Shown here one piece after another: positions 25,110-33,615 of a stretch of 64,000 nt of DNA (within the stretch, counting starts at the first letter, position 1; each line of letters opens with the position of its first letter). The position numbers and the translations under genes were made by a program. The DNA comes from an uncultured Alphaproteobacteria bacterium. GTDB lineage: Bacteria > Pseudomonadota > Alphaproteobacteria > HIMB59 > GCA-002718135. The stretch is from NCBI GenBank assembly GCA_902604905.1, contig CACLAN010000002.1, positions 65,560-129,559 on the forward strand. Direction: 5' to 3'. A model generated the notes under the pieces. That model was given only the letters and a program-made list of their open reading frames with translations, made no database searches and was not told where the DNA came from.

Positions 25110-26076
25110 CTAATAATTTATTTTTATTTTCGTCATCGCAAAAAGAATATTTAATTGCGTTATGGGTAAGGGAGGTTAGTTCCTTTTCATTTAAACCTAA
25201 ATCTTCCATGACTTTATATTCACCGTTTATTGTAGCATTAAAAAAAGGAGGATCATCTGAATTGACTGTTACTTTTACCCCTTGATCAAATAATGTTTTC
25301 ACAGGATGGTCTACATAATCTTCATAAATCTTAGTTGCAATATTACTTGTTGGACAAGTTTCTAGAATAATATCTTTTTCAATTATTTCTTTGACTAAAT
25401 CAGGATCCTCTATTGATCGAACTCCGTGACCTAATCTTGTTGGATGAAGAAGATTAATAGCATTTCTTATATTTACAGGACCATCCCATTCACCTGCATG
25501 AACAGTAATTGGAAAATTTTCTTTTTTTAACATATCAAATGTTTCAACGAATAAATTTGGTGGAAAATGAAGTTCATCCCCAGCTAAACCAAAACCAACT
25601 AAACAAGGATGAGGATTATTTAAAACTTCTTTTGCAGTTCCTTCTACTGACTCTGGTCCTAAATGTCTGATCCCATTCATTATGTAGCGTGAAACAATAC
25701 CAAAATCTTCTTCAGCTTTTTTGGAAGCTTCATAGACTCCTTCAATAAAAGAATGATAGGTCATCCCTTTTTCTTTAGCATGAGTTGAGGAAATCATCGC
25801 TTCGACATAAAGAACATTGTTAGCCGCACAATCTTTTAAATATTCATACGTTAATTCAAAATAATCTTCTGGCGTATGTATGACAGAAGTAACGATGTCA
25901 TATTTTTTTATAAAATCATAAAAATCATCCCATTGGTATGCGTACTTTGAGCCAAACATTTCTTCAGGTATTTCATAATTATTACGTTTGGCAAATTTCT
26001 TACATAAATCTGGCGTAATGGTTGCCTCTAAATGAACATGAATTTCTGCTTTTTTAACTGAATTAAAAATATTCAT
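25096..26076 (-). CDS. add: Adenosine deaminase
   Basis: The ORF track extends this to 26205, but the likely start is the ATG at 26076 (MNIFNSVKKAEIHVHLEATI); the upstream 43 residues are an unlike, aromatic-rich stretch that overlaps the divergent peptidase gene. The resulting 326-residue enzyme has the zinc site His-x-His in AEIHVHLE, HAGEWDGP with catalytic Glu nearby, RLGHGVRS, TCPTSNI and VNSDDPPFF. It deaminates adenosine to inosine (adenine deaminase is a close relative and a fair alternative). Product inosine can pass to the purine nucleoside phosphorylase encoded at 36 kb. Confidence 0.88.
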   Translation of the reverse strand: MNIFNSVKKAEIHVHLEATITPDLCKKFAKRNNYEIPEEMFGSKYAYQWDDFYDFIKKYDIVTSVIHTPEDYFELTYEYLKDCAANNVLYVEAMISSTHAKEKGMTYHSFIEGVYEASKKAEEDFGIVSRYIMNGIRHLGPESVEGTAKEVLNNPHPCLVGFGLAGDELHFPPNLFVETFDMLKKENFPITVHAGEWDGPVNIRNAINLLHPTRLGHGVRSIEDPDLVKEIIEKDIILETCPTSNIATKIYEDYVDHPVKTLFDQGVKVTVNSDDPPFFNATINGEYKVMEDLGLNEKELTSLTHNAIKYSFCDDENKNKLLAKLN

Positions 26077-26105
26077 ATAAATAAAATTACCTATATAATA
26101 ATAAT

Positions 26106-27017
26106 ATGGAAGCAAGAATAAACAGAAGAAGCTTTGTTTTTGGCGCAAGTTGCTCTTTATGTGGTTCAATGATTTTACCTTCTTGTACACAAGTACCATT
26201 AACAAATCGAAGTCAGTTAAATTTATATGATAGCAACCTACCTATAATTTTAATGGGTGGTGGTGTTCTTGGCACTCCTAAAATTTATCCTAATGAAAGA
26301 TCTCTAAATCAAGAAGTTGAAAAAACATATTCAAGATTTTTATCTAAAGCTAAAGAAGATAAAATTCTTTTAGATAACACAAATGAATCAAAAAAAATTG
26401 AAGAAATAGGAAAAGAAATTTATACCTCTCTGGATACGTATTATCTTAATAAGCGTGAAAAAAATCCTGCTGGAAATTTTAATTGGCAGTTCGCTCTTAT
26501 AGATTCAGAAACAAAAAATGCTTGGTGTATGCCAGGGGGCAAAATCGCTTTTTATACAGGTATACTTCCTATATGTAAAAATGATGACGGTATTGCAGCA
26601 GTCATGGGACATGAAATTGCTCATGCATTTGCAAGACATACTGTAGAAAAATTAACTCAAGCTTCTATGATACAAATGGCAACCATTGGAATATCACGAA
26701 GTAGGTATGCAGAACTTCTTAATAAGTCTTTTAGAGTAGGCAATGTAGGTGGTAATGTTTACAACTCAGTTGTTAAATATGGAATCTTTCTTCCCTTTAG
26801 TAGAAAAATGGAAAGTGAAGCAGATTATTTAGGCATGGGATTTATGAATCTTGCAGGCTTTAATATTAAAGAACCTGCCAAACTATGGCAAAGAATGATG
26901 GCAGATCAAGAAGGAAGAATGCCCGAATTTATGGGATCTCACCCAAGTCCAGATAATAGATCCAAAAAATTTCTAGAATGGGAAAGTGAAGTTTTAGATA
27001 AATTTCCTCGTGTTTAA
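26106..27017 (+). CDS. M48-family zinc metallopeptidase, likely lipoprotein
   Basis: A 303-residue peptidase with the zinc motif HEIAHAFARH and a third ligand in the downstream ESEADYLG, as in M48 enzymes such as LoiP and BepA. The N-terminus has INRRSFVFGASCSLCG and then LPSC, which reads as a lipobox with lipid-carrying Cys; the double arginine suggests possible Tat export. Such enzymes process or degrade misfolded outer-membrane proteins. It ends before an iron ABC ATPase gene (22 bases) in the same direction. The start is 29 bases from the divergent adenosine deaminase start, leaving very little promoter space. Confidence 0.87.
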   Translation: MEARINRRSFVFGASCSLCGSMILPSCTQVPLTNRSQLNLYDSNLPIILMGGGVLGTPKIYPNERSLNQEVEKTYSRFLSKAKEDKILLDNTNESKKIEEIGKEIYTSLDTYYLNKREKNPAGNFNWQFALIDSETKNAWCMPGGKIAFYTGILPICKNDDGIAAVMGHEIAHAFARHTVEKLTQASMIQMATIGISRSRYAELLNKSFRVGNVGGNVYNSVVKYGIFLPFSRKMESEADYLGMGFMNLAGFNIKEPAKLWQRMMADQEGRMPEFMGSHPSPDNRSKKFLEWESEVLDKFPRV

Positions 27018-27039
27018 TTTTTAGTGTATTAGGAAAGTT

Positions 27040-28086
27040 GTGTTAGCTGTTGAAGTAAAAAATCTGACTCATGAGATTAATAATAAAAAAATCTTAAATA
27101 ATATTGAGTTCAATCTAACCAAGGATAGCATTTCTTGTATTCTTGGTCCTTCAGGAAGTGGAAAAACTACATTATTAAAACTTATTGCAGGTTTAGAAAA
27201 AGTACAATCTGGTGAAATCTTAATAAATGGCGAAGAGGTGAGTAGTACAAAAAAACATCTACCAACTGAAAAGAGAAAAATTGGATTTTTATTTCAAGAC
27301 TATGCTTTATTTCCACATTTAACAGTCAAGCAAAACTTAGAGTATCCCATAAATTATAAGAATTCAAATTATAGAATTGAGGATATTATTGATTTAATAA
27401 AACTTCCAAACTCTCTAAATAAATTTCCCCATGAGTTAAGTGGTGGCGAACAACAAAGAGTAGCATTAGCAAGATCAATTATTTCTCAACCTGATTTACT
27501 TTTATTAGATGAGCCATTTTCGAGTCTTGATTTGAATTTAAGAGAAGAGGTCAGGGATGATACTTTGCATTTATTACAAAAATCTAACATATCAGTGATT
27601 ATTGTTACTCACGATCCATTTGAAGCTATGTTCATTTCTAATCAAATAAATATTATGGATACCTCAGGATATATTATTCAATCTGGAAGCCCGGCAGAAT
27701 TATATAAAAATCCTAAAAATTCATATGTGACTGAATTTTTTGGTGAAACAAATAGGTTTCATGGAGTAGTTAATAACTCTTTTGTAGATACGCCAGTAGG
27801 AAAAATTAAAGCTCCAAATGAGCTTGAAAATACAAATGTAGAAATACATGTAAGACCACAAGGAGTAAAATTAAAGCAACAACCAACACCTGTTAATGGA
27901 ATAAAAGGTACTGTTATGGCCTCAAAATTAATGGGGTCTTTTAGTTTTGTTCATCTTTCAGTGCTTGATGACAATAATGAGGTTATTCATGTTCATAGTC
28001 ACATGCCTCCAGAATTTAATCCTCAACAATCATCTGCTGTCGAAATTGAGATAGATCAATCTCAAGCTTTTATTTTTAAAAATTAG
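27040..28086 (+). CDS. fbpC: Iron(III) ABC transporter ATPase, FbpC-type
   Basis: A 348-residue ATPase that would energise the FbpA-FbpB importer. The start is GTG at 27040 after AGGAAAG. Walker A GPSGSGKTT, Q-loop FQDYALFPH, signature LSGGEQQR, Walker B LLLLDEPFSSLD and the switch THDPFEA are all intact. A C-terminal regulatory TOBE-like domain with VRPQGVKL follows. Unusually, the gene is on the plus strand and converges on the minus-strand permease gene (4-base overlap) rather than being in its operon, and it follows the M48 peptidase gene. Polyamine or sulfate ATPases look similar; neighbours favour iron. Confidence 0.88.
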   Translation: MLAVEVKNLTHEINNKKILNNIEFNLTKDSISCILGPSGSGKTTLLKLIAGLEKVQSGEILINGEEVSSTKKHLPTEKRKIGFLFQDYALFPHLTVKQNLEYPINYKNSNYRIEDIIDLIKLPNSLNKFPHELSGGEQQRVALARSIISQPDLLLLDEPFSSLDLNLREEVRDDTLHLLQKSNISVIIVTHDPFEAMFISNQINIMDTSGYIIQSGSPAELYKNPKNSYVTEFFGETNRFHGVVNNSFVDTPVGKIKAPNELENTNVEIHVRPQGVKLKQQPTPVNGIKGTVMASKLMGSFSFVHLSVLDDNNEVIHVHSHMPPEFNPQQSSAVEIEIDQSQAFIFKN

Positions 28087-29696
28087 TTGCTTTCTTTTTT
28101 TTGTGAAACTCTTTGAAGAGTTGTGTTTAAAAATATTACTGGACCAAGACCAACCACAATAATTATTAGAGCAGCAAATGATGATTCTTGTAAAAGTTCA
28201 TCTGATGCATATTGGTAGACATAAGTAGCTAAAGTTTCAAAATTAAAAGGTCTTAGCAGTAGGGTGATTGGAAGTTCTTTTAAAATATCAACAAAAACTA
28301 GAATACCTCCAATTAGGATATTGGTATAAATTAAGGGTAATACGATTACTCGAATTGTATTTAGAAAACCTTTTCCCATTGTTTGGGAAGCATCAACCGC
28401 ATTTGGATGAACTTTAAGTATTCCTGATCGCAGGGCAGCATTACCAACTGCTAAAAATCTAGTTGTGTAAGCAAAAATTAATACTAAGAAACCACCTGCA
28501 GCATAACCCATTTCAATATTAGTTATTGAGTTTAACCATCCAAAAAAGATAACAATGCCAACTGCAAGTATAGTACCTGGTAAAGCATAACCACATGAAG
28601 CTACAAAAATTAATCCTTTTTGAAAAGTATTTGATTTATAATTTGATACAATAATTAGAATTATAGAAACTAGCATGACAGTAGCAGCTCCTGCAAGTGC
28701 AAGCGATATACTTGTTGTTGCAGCAAATATAACTTCACTAAAATTAATTATAGAAAAACCACTTAAAACGAAATTTAAAAGAATGAGTACAGGAATTACA
28801 AATCCAAGAGTAATTGGGGTCAAACAAATTAAAAAACAAAGTAACTTTCCAGAAAATGAAATTGTTTCTGACTGAAGCATATTTTGACCACTACTTTTTT
28901 CAAAATACCTTTGTCTACGTCTTGCTAAATATTCAACAGTTAAAAGGACAACAACAAAAATAAATAAAACTGAAGATATTTGTGCTGCACCTGATAGACT
29001 GTTCATTCCCAACCAAACATTAAATACACCAAGGGTTAGAGTTTCTAGAGCAAAGTATTCAACTGTTCCAAAATCAGAAATTGTTTCCATTAATACAAGT
29101 GCTAGGCCAGCAAATATTCCTGGTCTTGCAAGTGGCAGAGCAACAGAAAAAAAACTGCTTCGTCCATAAATTAAACTTGTTTGATAAAAAGATAAGGGCA
29201 CGGTTAAAAAAGATGCTCTAGTCATCATGTAAATATATGGATAAAGAACACAAGACATAACTAAAATAGCCCCACCCATTGATCGTATTTCTGGGAACCA
29301 ATAATCTTTAACACTATTCCAGTTAAAAATTTCCCTTAGTAGTTTTTGTAATGGACCAGCGTATTCTAAAAAATCAGTATATGTATAAGCAATGATATAT
29401 GCAGGTACTGCAGCGGGTAATAATAGTGCCCACTCAAAAAAATTTTTACCAATAAAGTTATATCTTGTAACTACCCATGCTGAAGAAACACCAAAGATCA
29501 TACTTAGAATTCCTACCCCGATCATGAGCACAATTGTGTTGTAAACATATCTTGGCAGAACGGTTGAGAATAAATGTGGCCATAGACTGGTATCTCCTAA
29601 AAATGCGGAGTAAAAAATAGCAACTATTGGACAAATTATAAAAAGAGCAAGAAAAGTTGCTAACGTAGATGAGCTATTCCAATTATACAAATTCAC
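28083..29696 (-). CDS. fbpB: Iron(III) ABC transporter permease, fused two-domain FbpB
   Basis: A 537-residue membrane protein with about twelve helices, formed of two permease units. Each unit has an EAA-type loop: SLIYGRSSFFSVALPLARPG in the first half and DASQTMGKGFLNTIRVIVLP in the second. This fused form is normal for FbpB/FutB ferric iron importers. It is last in a run with the sterol-desaturase-like and FbpA genes, 11 bases after fbpA. Acts in the inner membrane with FbpA as donor and the convergent FbpC ATPase. Confidence 0.92.
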   Translation of the reverse strand: MNLYNWNSSSTLATFLALFIICPIVAIFYSAFLGDTSLWPHLFSTVLPRYVYNTIVLMIGVGILSMIFGVSSAWVVTRYNFIGKNFFEWALLLPAAVPAYIIAYTYTDFLEYAGPLQKLLREIFNWNSVKDYWFPEIRSMGGAILVMSCVLYPYIYMMTRASFLTVPLSFYQTSLIYGRSSFFSVALPLARPGIFAGLALVLMETISDFGTVEYFALETLTLGVFNVWLGMNSLSGAAQISSVLFIFVVVLLTVEYLARRRQRYFEKSSGQNMLQSETISFSGKLLCFLICLTPITLGFVIPVLILLNFVLSGFSIINFSEVIFAATTSISLALAGAATVMLVSIILIIVSNYKSNTFQKGLIFVASCGYALPGTILAVGIVIFFGWLNSITNIEMGYAAGGFLVLIFAYTTRFLAVGNAALRSGILKVHPNAVDASQTMGKGFLNTIRVIVLPLIYTNILIGGILVFVDILKELPITLLLRPFNFETLATYVYQYASDELLQESSFAALIIIVVGLGPVIFLNTTLQRVSQKKESN

Positions 29697-29707
29697 TTGG
29701 TTATAAA

Positions 29708-30727
29708 CTACCAGCCAACCCGATCAATTATCATTTGGGCATTAGGAGCAAGTTCTGCTATTTTTATTATTGGAAGTGTATCCTCTCTAAAGCTACCCCA
29801 GCTTTGTAGTTCTTCTCCAGGCTCAATTTTTTGATTTGCTGGATACTCAAAATTTATTTCTCCGTAGAGTTTTTGTGCTTTTTCACTTGTTAAAAACTCA
29901 AGTAACTTCTGAGCTTCTTCTTTGTTACTAGAATACTTAGCTACCCCTCCACCTGAAATATTTACATGAGCTCCTCTGTCACCCTCAGCTTGATTAGGAA
30001 AAACTAATCTCACACTTTCAGCCCATTTTCTTTGTTCAGGGTCTTCTGAGAATTTCAGTTTTCCATAATAATAATTATTTATAAGAGCAAGTTCACACTC
30101 CCCTTCATGAATAGCTTTAACCTGCGCTCTATCATTGCCTTGTGGTCTTTTGGCAAAATTAGCCACCATAGCCTTAGCCCATTTTTCAGCTTCATCTTCT
30201 CCAAGCGCTGCTAAAACTGATGCCATTATTCCACGGTTATAAACGTGACTTCCAGGTCTTGAGCAAATTTTTCCCTTCCACTTGGGGTCCGCCAAATCTT
30301 CAATTCTAGTTATTTCACCTTCTGCAATCTTCTCTTTGTGAACTACAATAACTCTAGCTCTTTTGGAAAGACCAAACCATGTATTTTCAGGACTCCTCAG
30401 GTAATTAGGAATATTATTTTGTAACTGTTTTGAATCTAATGAAGAAAGTAAATCAAGATCATCATAAATATACAGTCTTCCTATATCTACCGTAAGAATA
30501 ACATCTGCTGGACTATTTTCTCCCTCAGCCTTCAGTCTCTGGGCTAAGCCTTTTTTAGAATAAACAACATTTGTTTTAATGCCAGTTTCCTCAGTAAATA
30601 GTTCTAGAAAAGGGTTAATTAAGAATGGCTGTCTATGTGAATAAATATTTATCTCTTTTGCATTTAAATACGGAGTAAAAATAAATATAAAAAATAAAAA
30701 TACAAAATGTAATAAATTAGTTTTCAT
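29708..30727 (-). CDS. fbpA: Iron(III) ABC transporter binding protein, FbpA/FutA-type
   Basis: A 339-residue periplasmic protein with signal peptide ending near LNAKEINIYS. The mature start NIYSHRQPFLINPFLELFTEETGI and the late NNYYYGKL tyrosine cluster, which supplies iron-binding phenolates, are typical of FutA1/FbpA ferric-binding proteins. RGAHVNISGGGVAKYS is another family motif. Its start codon lies within the end of the hydroxylase gene (11-base overlap), so the two are co-transcribed. Ferrous or ferric preference cannot be told from sequence. Confidence 0.92.
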   Translation of the reverse strand: MKTNLLHFVFLFFIFIFTPYLNAKEINIYSHRQPFLINPFLELFTEETGIKTNVVYSKKGLAQRLKAEGENSPADVILTVDIGRLYIYDDLDLLSSLDSKQLQNNIPNYLRSPENTWFGLSKRARVIVVHKEKIAEGEITRIEDLADPKWKGKICSRPGSHVYNRGIMASVLAALGEDEAEKWAKAMVANFAKRPQGNDRAQVKAIHEGECELALINNYYYGKLKFSEDPEQRKWAESVRLVFPNQAEGDRGAHVNISGGGVAKYSSNKEEAQKLLEFLTSEKAQKLYGEINFEYPANQKIEPGEELQSWGSFREDTLPIIKIAELAPNAQMIIDRVGW

Positions 30728-31727
30728 TTAACGATCTCCTTTTCAGATTAATTGAGCTAAATTTAAGTTTTATTTTTAAAAACTTTCTTAAAAAATAATT
30801 TTTAATTTCAATAAATGGATTTATGTATAAATCTTTTAAATTATGACTTTCATCTTTTTGGTTCTTTTCAATTCCAAGTTCTAAAGTTTCAAATTCAACT
30901 GAATGATGAAGTGATCTAAATAGATAATCCCAAATAGCTAAAGCTGCTCCAAAGTTCTTATCATGGTGTTCTCTTGCTATAGAGTGATGTAATTGATGTT
31001 GGGCTGGAGAAATGAATATATACTCTACCCATCTCCAATATCTAATTCCTACATGCGAGTGTCGTAAATTTGATCCTAGAATATTAAAAATAAATACAAA
31101 AATGTTTACTCCAAGAACTGTATATAAGCTTACTGAATCACCAAATAAAAAAATAAAAGAAGAAATACTTATTGCTTGTGTGATTGAACTTCTAAGAGAG
31201 AAAATTATTCCCTCTAAAGGATGAGTTCTAAAAACAGTCATTGGTGTTAAAACGGTAGCAGAATGGTGCACTTTATGAAGTGACCATAAAATTGGCCATT
31301 TGTGCATAAACCTATGAACTATATATTTGCTAAAATCATCAATAGTAAATTGAAAAGTAGTGAAAGCAATTATCACAAGAATTGGAAGGGCTTCTTTAAA
31401 CATTCCAACGCTTAACCAATCAATGGTGTGAAAATAAAAGTAAAGTGCTGTAGCAATTGTTAATTGAGTAATTAAAAATGGTGAAATAGTCATCATGATT
31501 AATTGGTTGATAAGAAAAACTTTGTAGTCGGATTTTGCTGACTTAGAAAAAAATATTTTTTTATCAAAAATTTTCTTAAATGCTGCAAAAAGAGAATATT
31601 TTCTTAATAAGATAAACCATAGAAATGCAATTAATATTGAGATTCCAATGTATGCTACAAAGACTCTTTTTTTTGGATCAATAAATTGATTACCAATATT
31701 AGATAAATATTCTGTTAAAATTTCCAT
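30717..31727 (-). CDS. Sterol desaturase / fatty acid hydroxylase-family membrane enzyme
   Basis: A 336-residue protein with four or more membrane helices and the diiron histidine clusters of the family: HRFMHKWPILWSLHKVHHS and HQLHHSIAREHH (His-x3-His, His-x2-His-His sets). Members insert oxygen or double bonds into lipids using a diiron centre. It overlaps the FbpA gene by 11 bases, coupling an iron-dependent lipid enzyme to iron import. The C-terminus after the last histidine box is lysine-rich and cytosolic. The substrate is not known; sterols are not expected in this host, so a fatty acyl or hopanoid-like lipid is more probable. Confidence 0.85.
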   Translation of the reverse strand: MEILTEYLSNIGNQFIDPKKRVFVAYIGISILIAFLWFILLRKYSLFAAFKKIFDKKIFFSKSAKSDYKVFLINQLIMMTISPFLITQLTIATALYFYFHTIDWLSVGMFKEALPILVIIAFTTFQFTIDDFSKYIVHRFMHKWPILWSLHKVHHSATVLTPMTVFRTHPLEGIIFSLRSSITQAISISSFIFLFGDSVSLYTVLGVNIFVFIFNILGSNLRHSHVGIRYWRWVEYIFISPAQHQLHHSIAREHHDKNFGAALAIWDYLFRSLHHSVEFETLELGIEKNQKDESHNLKDLYINPFIEIKNYFLRKFLKIKLKFSSINLKRRSLNEN

Positions 31728-31739
31728 TCCAGTTTAGCA

Positions 31740-31763
31740 GTGTGGCTTTATACAAAGCCACAC
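31740..31763 (-). terminator. Stem-loop between DUF4856 gene and hydroxylase gene
   Basis: GTGTGGCTTT / AAAGCCACAC is a perfect 10-base stem with a 4-base loop, 12 bases after the DUF4856 stop on the minus strand. No U-run follows in that direction, so it may be an RNA-stabilising or partial read-through structure rather than a full terminator. It would give more DUF4856 message than downstream message. Confidence 0.55.
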
Positions 31764-31775
31764 CATAATATTCAA

Positions 31776-33155
31776 TTAATCGTTTTCAGCTGAGTCAGAG
31801 CTTCCCATAGAACCAGCAAGCTCCTCCATTGCAGCTAATTGATCATTGTTTCTTGCAGTAATACCAAACTCATCAACCATCATTTTTTGAATTTTAAGCA
31901 TATGAAGTTTAAACTCACTCCACTCCTGTGCTTGGTCTTTTATGAAATTACCACTAGAGTCAACACCTACAACCTGTGATGCATTTAAGAGAACCGGGCC
32001 AAAACCCATCATTCGGTTCATCTTAACAGCAGTTTCTCCAAGATCTCCAGGACCACACTGTAGAGCTAATGCAAAACCTTTAAGTTCACCCCAATGTTTA
32101 GCATATTTTCTAAAAGCTTCTTCAGTATCACCATTGGCATCCATGATTGTTTCAAGTGCAACAATATCTTTGTAGGTAGATCCAGCATATTTAAAGACGG
32201 ACTCAGCAATAACTTTTTGCCAGTTATCTCTAATCACATCTCTTGCAGCTAACATGTCAGTTCTTTCAGAAAAATTTAAGTTTCTTCCATCAGCATCTCT
32301 AATAACTTTTCGTCCATCAATAAATGCTTGATTAATAGTTGCAAGATAATCAGTCTTACCACCTTTATCATAACTTGAAGCATAGTAAGCGTGTGCAAAA
32401 GTCATCTCAGAATATAGATCAACAACACCATCCCCGTTAAAGTCTGCAGATGCTAAATCTTTTTTCTTAGCAACATTATAGTTGTCCTCAGCTGAGAGAG
32501 TTAGTGCGTGAGCAGCAGATCCCCAATAACCAAATGCCTCATCCCAACTATGCTCCTTACCAGTGTAGTAAGCCCCTTCTTTATAAGGTGCATTATTTGG
32601 TTTTTGACCAATTTCCATTTTACTACCAAGATAACTGTTTACAGCTTGATTATAAAAAACAGCTCCCATAGCAAACTTTGATATTAATTGAGTGTAATCA
32701 AAACCAGTAGATGGATCAAAACCACCTTCAACTTGACTTGCCTTAAGCATCATATGTTCAATAGCTTCTGGACCTGTTAGATTACCCCAACCAGGAATAT
32801 ATCCTTTGTACATTTTACCCGAAAGGTTTCCACTACCTATTTCTGAAACCATGGTTTGTTTAACTGGAAAACCATCAGCAGATTTAGGAGCTATTATTTC
32901 TAAACCATCTTCTCCATTGTAATAGGACATCATTTTATCTAGATCACCTGTTTTCACTAAAGCTTTTAAACTGTCATGTAAAACTTGTCTGGCCATCTGA
33001 CCTGTATATTTCACTGAGTTTGTTTTATCGCCGTCATAACCTTTTAAAGTAATAGGGTAAGGTCCATAAACTTCTGGACCATGACCATCTGCAAAAGATT
33101 TAGAAAAGCTGAAAGAAAAAACTAAAGCAGTAGCAATGAGTAATATTTTTTTCAT
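31776..33155 (-). CDS. Periplasmic DUF4856 protein (imelysin-like), with EF-hand-like loops
   Basis: A 459-residue secreted protein, signal peptide ending near SKSFADGHG. The pattern SVKYTGQMARQVLHDSLKALV, TQLISKFAMGAVFYNQ and WGELKGFALALQ resembles DUF4856 proteins, which are distant relatives of the imelysin (iron-regulated) peptidase-like family. Two acidic loops, DFNGDGVVDLYSE and DANGDTEEAF, look like EF-hand calcium or metal sites. It stands upstream of the hydroxylase-FbpA-FbpB run on the same strand, so a role in iron capture at the surface or periplasm is plausible, by inference. An AAGGA site precedes the start. The spacer upstream holds a strong inverted-repeat structure. Confidence 0.75.
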   Translation of the reverse strand: MKKILLIATALVFSFSFSKSFADGHGPEVYGPYPITLKGYDGDKTNSVKYTGQMARQVLHDSLKALVKTGDLDKMMSYYNGEDGLEIIAPKSADGFPVKQTMVSEIGSGNLSGKMYKGYIPGWGNLTGPEAIEHMMLKASQVEGGFDPSTGFDYTQLISKFAMGAVFYNQAVNSYLGSKMEIGQKPNNAPYKEGAYYTGKEHSWDEAFGYWGSAAHALTLSAEDNYNVAKKKDLASADFNGDGVVDLYSEMTFAHAYYASSYDKGGKTDYLATINQAFIDGRKVIRDADGRNLNFSERTDMLAARDVIRDNWQKVIAESVFKYAGSTYKDIVALETIMDANGDTEEAFRKYAKHWGELKGFALALQCGPGDLGETAVKMNRMMGFGPVLLNASQVVGVDSSGNFIKDQAQEWSEFKLHMLKIQKMMVDEFGITARNNDQLAAMEELAGSMGSSDSAEND

Positions 33156-33183
33156 GTATATTTTCCTTAATTGTAAATTTTTT

Positions 33184-33279
33184 CTTAGTTTAAGGGTGTG
33201 GAGATGAGTTGAAACTCGTTTGGTTAAGATGCGCCCTTACCTTTAAAAAGATTAATCATCTCCACGTCCTATTACTAAG
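33184..33279 (-). ncRNA. Candidate structured 5' leader (or small RNA) upstream of DUF4856 gene
   Basis: Nested pairing is seen directly. An outer CTTAGT/ACTAAG stem (33184-33189 with 33274-33279) encloses a perfect 10-base stem GTGGAGATGA/TCATCTCCAC (33198-33207 with 33256-33265). Inside are a small GAGT-TGAA-ACTC hairpin and an imperfect GGTTAAG/CTTACC hairpin. AAGGGT at 33192 can also pair with GCCCTT at 33233, which would make a pseudoknot that competes with the inner hairpin. Alternative folds of this sort are typical of riboswitches and leaders. It ends 28 bases before the DUF4856 start. I recognise no known class; the strand is assumed from the adjacent gene. Confidence 0.4.
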
Positions 33280-33397
33280 GATCTATGATGCTTTTATAAT
33301 AATTTAAAAAACAGATTTTTTTATTTTATTTACCAAGTGTTTATAGGCTATATCGGATGTATTTAGATTTATTCTAATTTAAAGGTTTTTAAAAATA

Positions 33398-33454
33398 GGT
33401 GGTTAGAAATCGTAATATTAAATGTGAGTTATAATGTTATAAAAACTAACCACC
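33398..33454. repeat. Long imperfect hairpin with GGTGGTTAG / CTAACCACC ends
   Basis: Perfect 9-base arms at 33398-33406 and 33446-33454 enclose a second pairing of TAATATTA with TATAATGTTA. On the minus strand the hairpin is followed by TATTTTT, so it could end a short transcript made from the hsp20 side or be the end of a small RNA. Confidence 0.45.
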
Positions 33455-33588
33455 ATGGAACGGAAGTAGATTTGTTTATAGGTAAAAATTAATTTTTATG
33501 TCAAAAAAAATTATTTTGATATTATAAAATAGATATTTGAGAATTTTAGAACTATTCTAATTAAAAGTAATAGACTTTAATTCTAGGT

Positions 33589-33606
33589 GGGGCCTCAGAG
33601 GGCCCC
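33589..33606 (-). terminator. GC-rich hairpin just past hsp20
   Basis: GGGGCC-TCAGAG-GGCCCC is a perfect 6-base all-G/C stem 10 bases after the hsp20 stop, striking in this AT-rich sequence. The minus strand lacks a U-run directly after it, so it is a transcription barrier or RNA-protecting end rather than a textbook terminator. Confidence 0.55.
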
Positions 33607-33615
33607 TATCCAAGA

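Larger units (their letters stand above)
33156..33615. other. 460-base spacer without a credible gene, rich in inverted repeats
   Basis: The longest gene-free stretch in the window. The only ORF touching it (33587-33772, plus) is a shadow of hsp20. It holds three separate inverted-repeat structures listed individually: 33184-33279, 33398-33454 and 33589-33606. Between them the DNA is very AT-rich with no further pattern that I can support. In such a compact genome a spacer this long suggests RNA-level or regulatory function. Confidence 0.6.

Noticed and set aside
26077-26205. N-terminal extension of adenosine deaminase in the ORF track
   Set aside because: Overlaps the divergent M48 gene, is aromatic-rich and unlike the family; the ATG at 26076 matches the normal family start.
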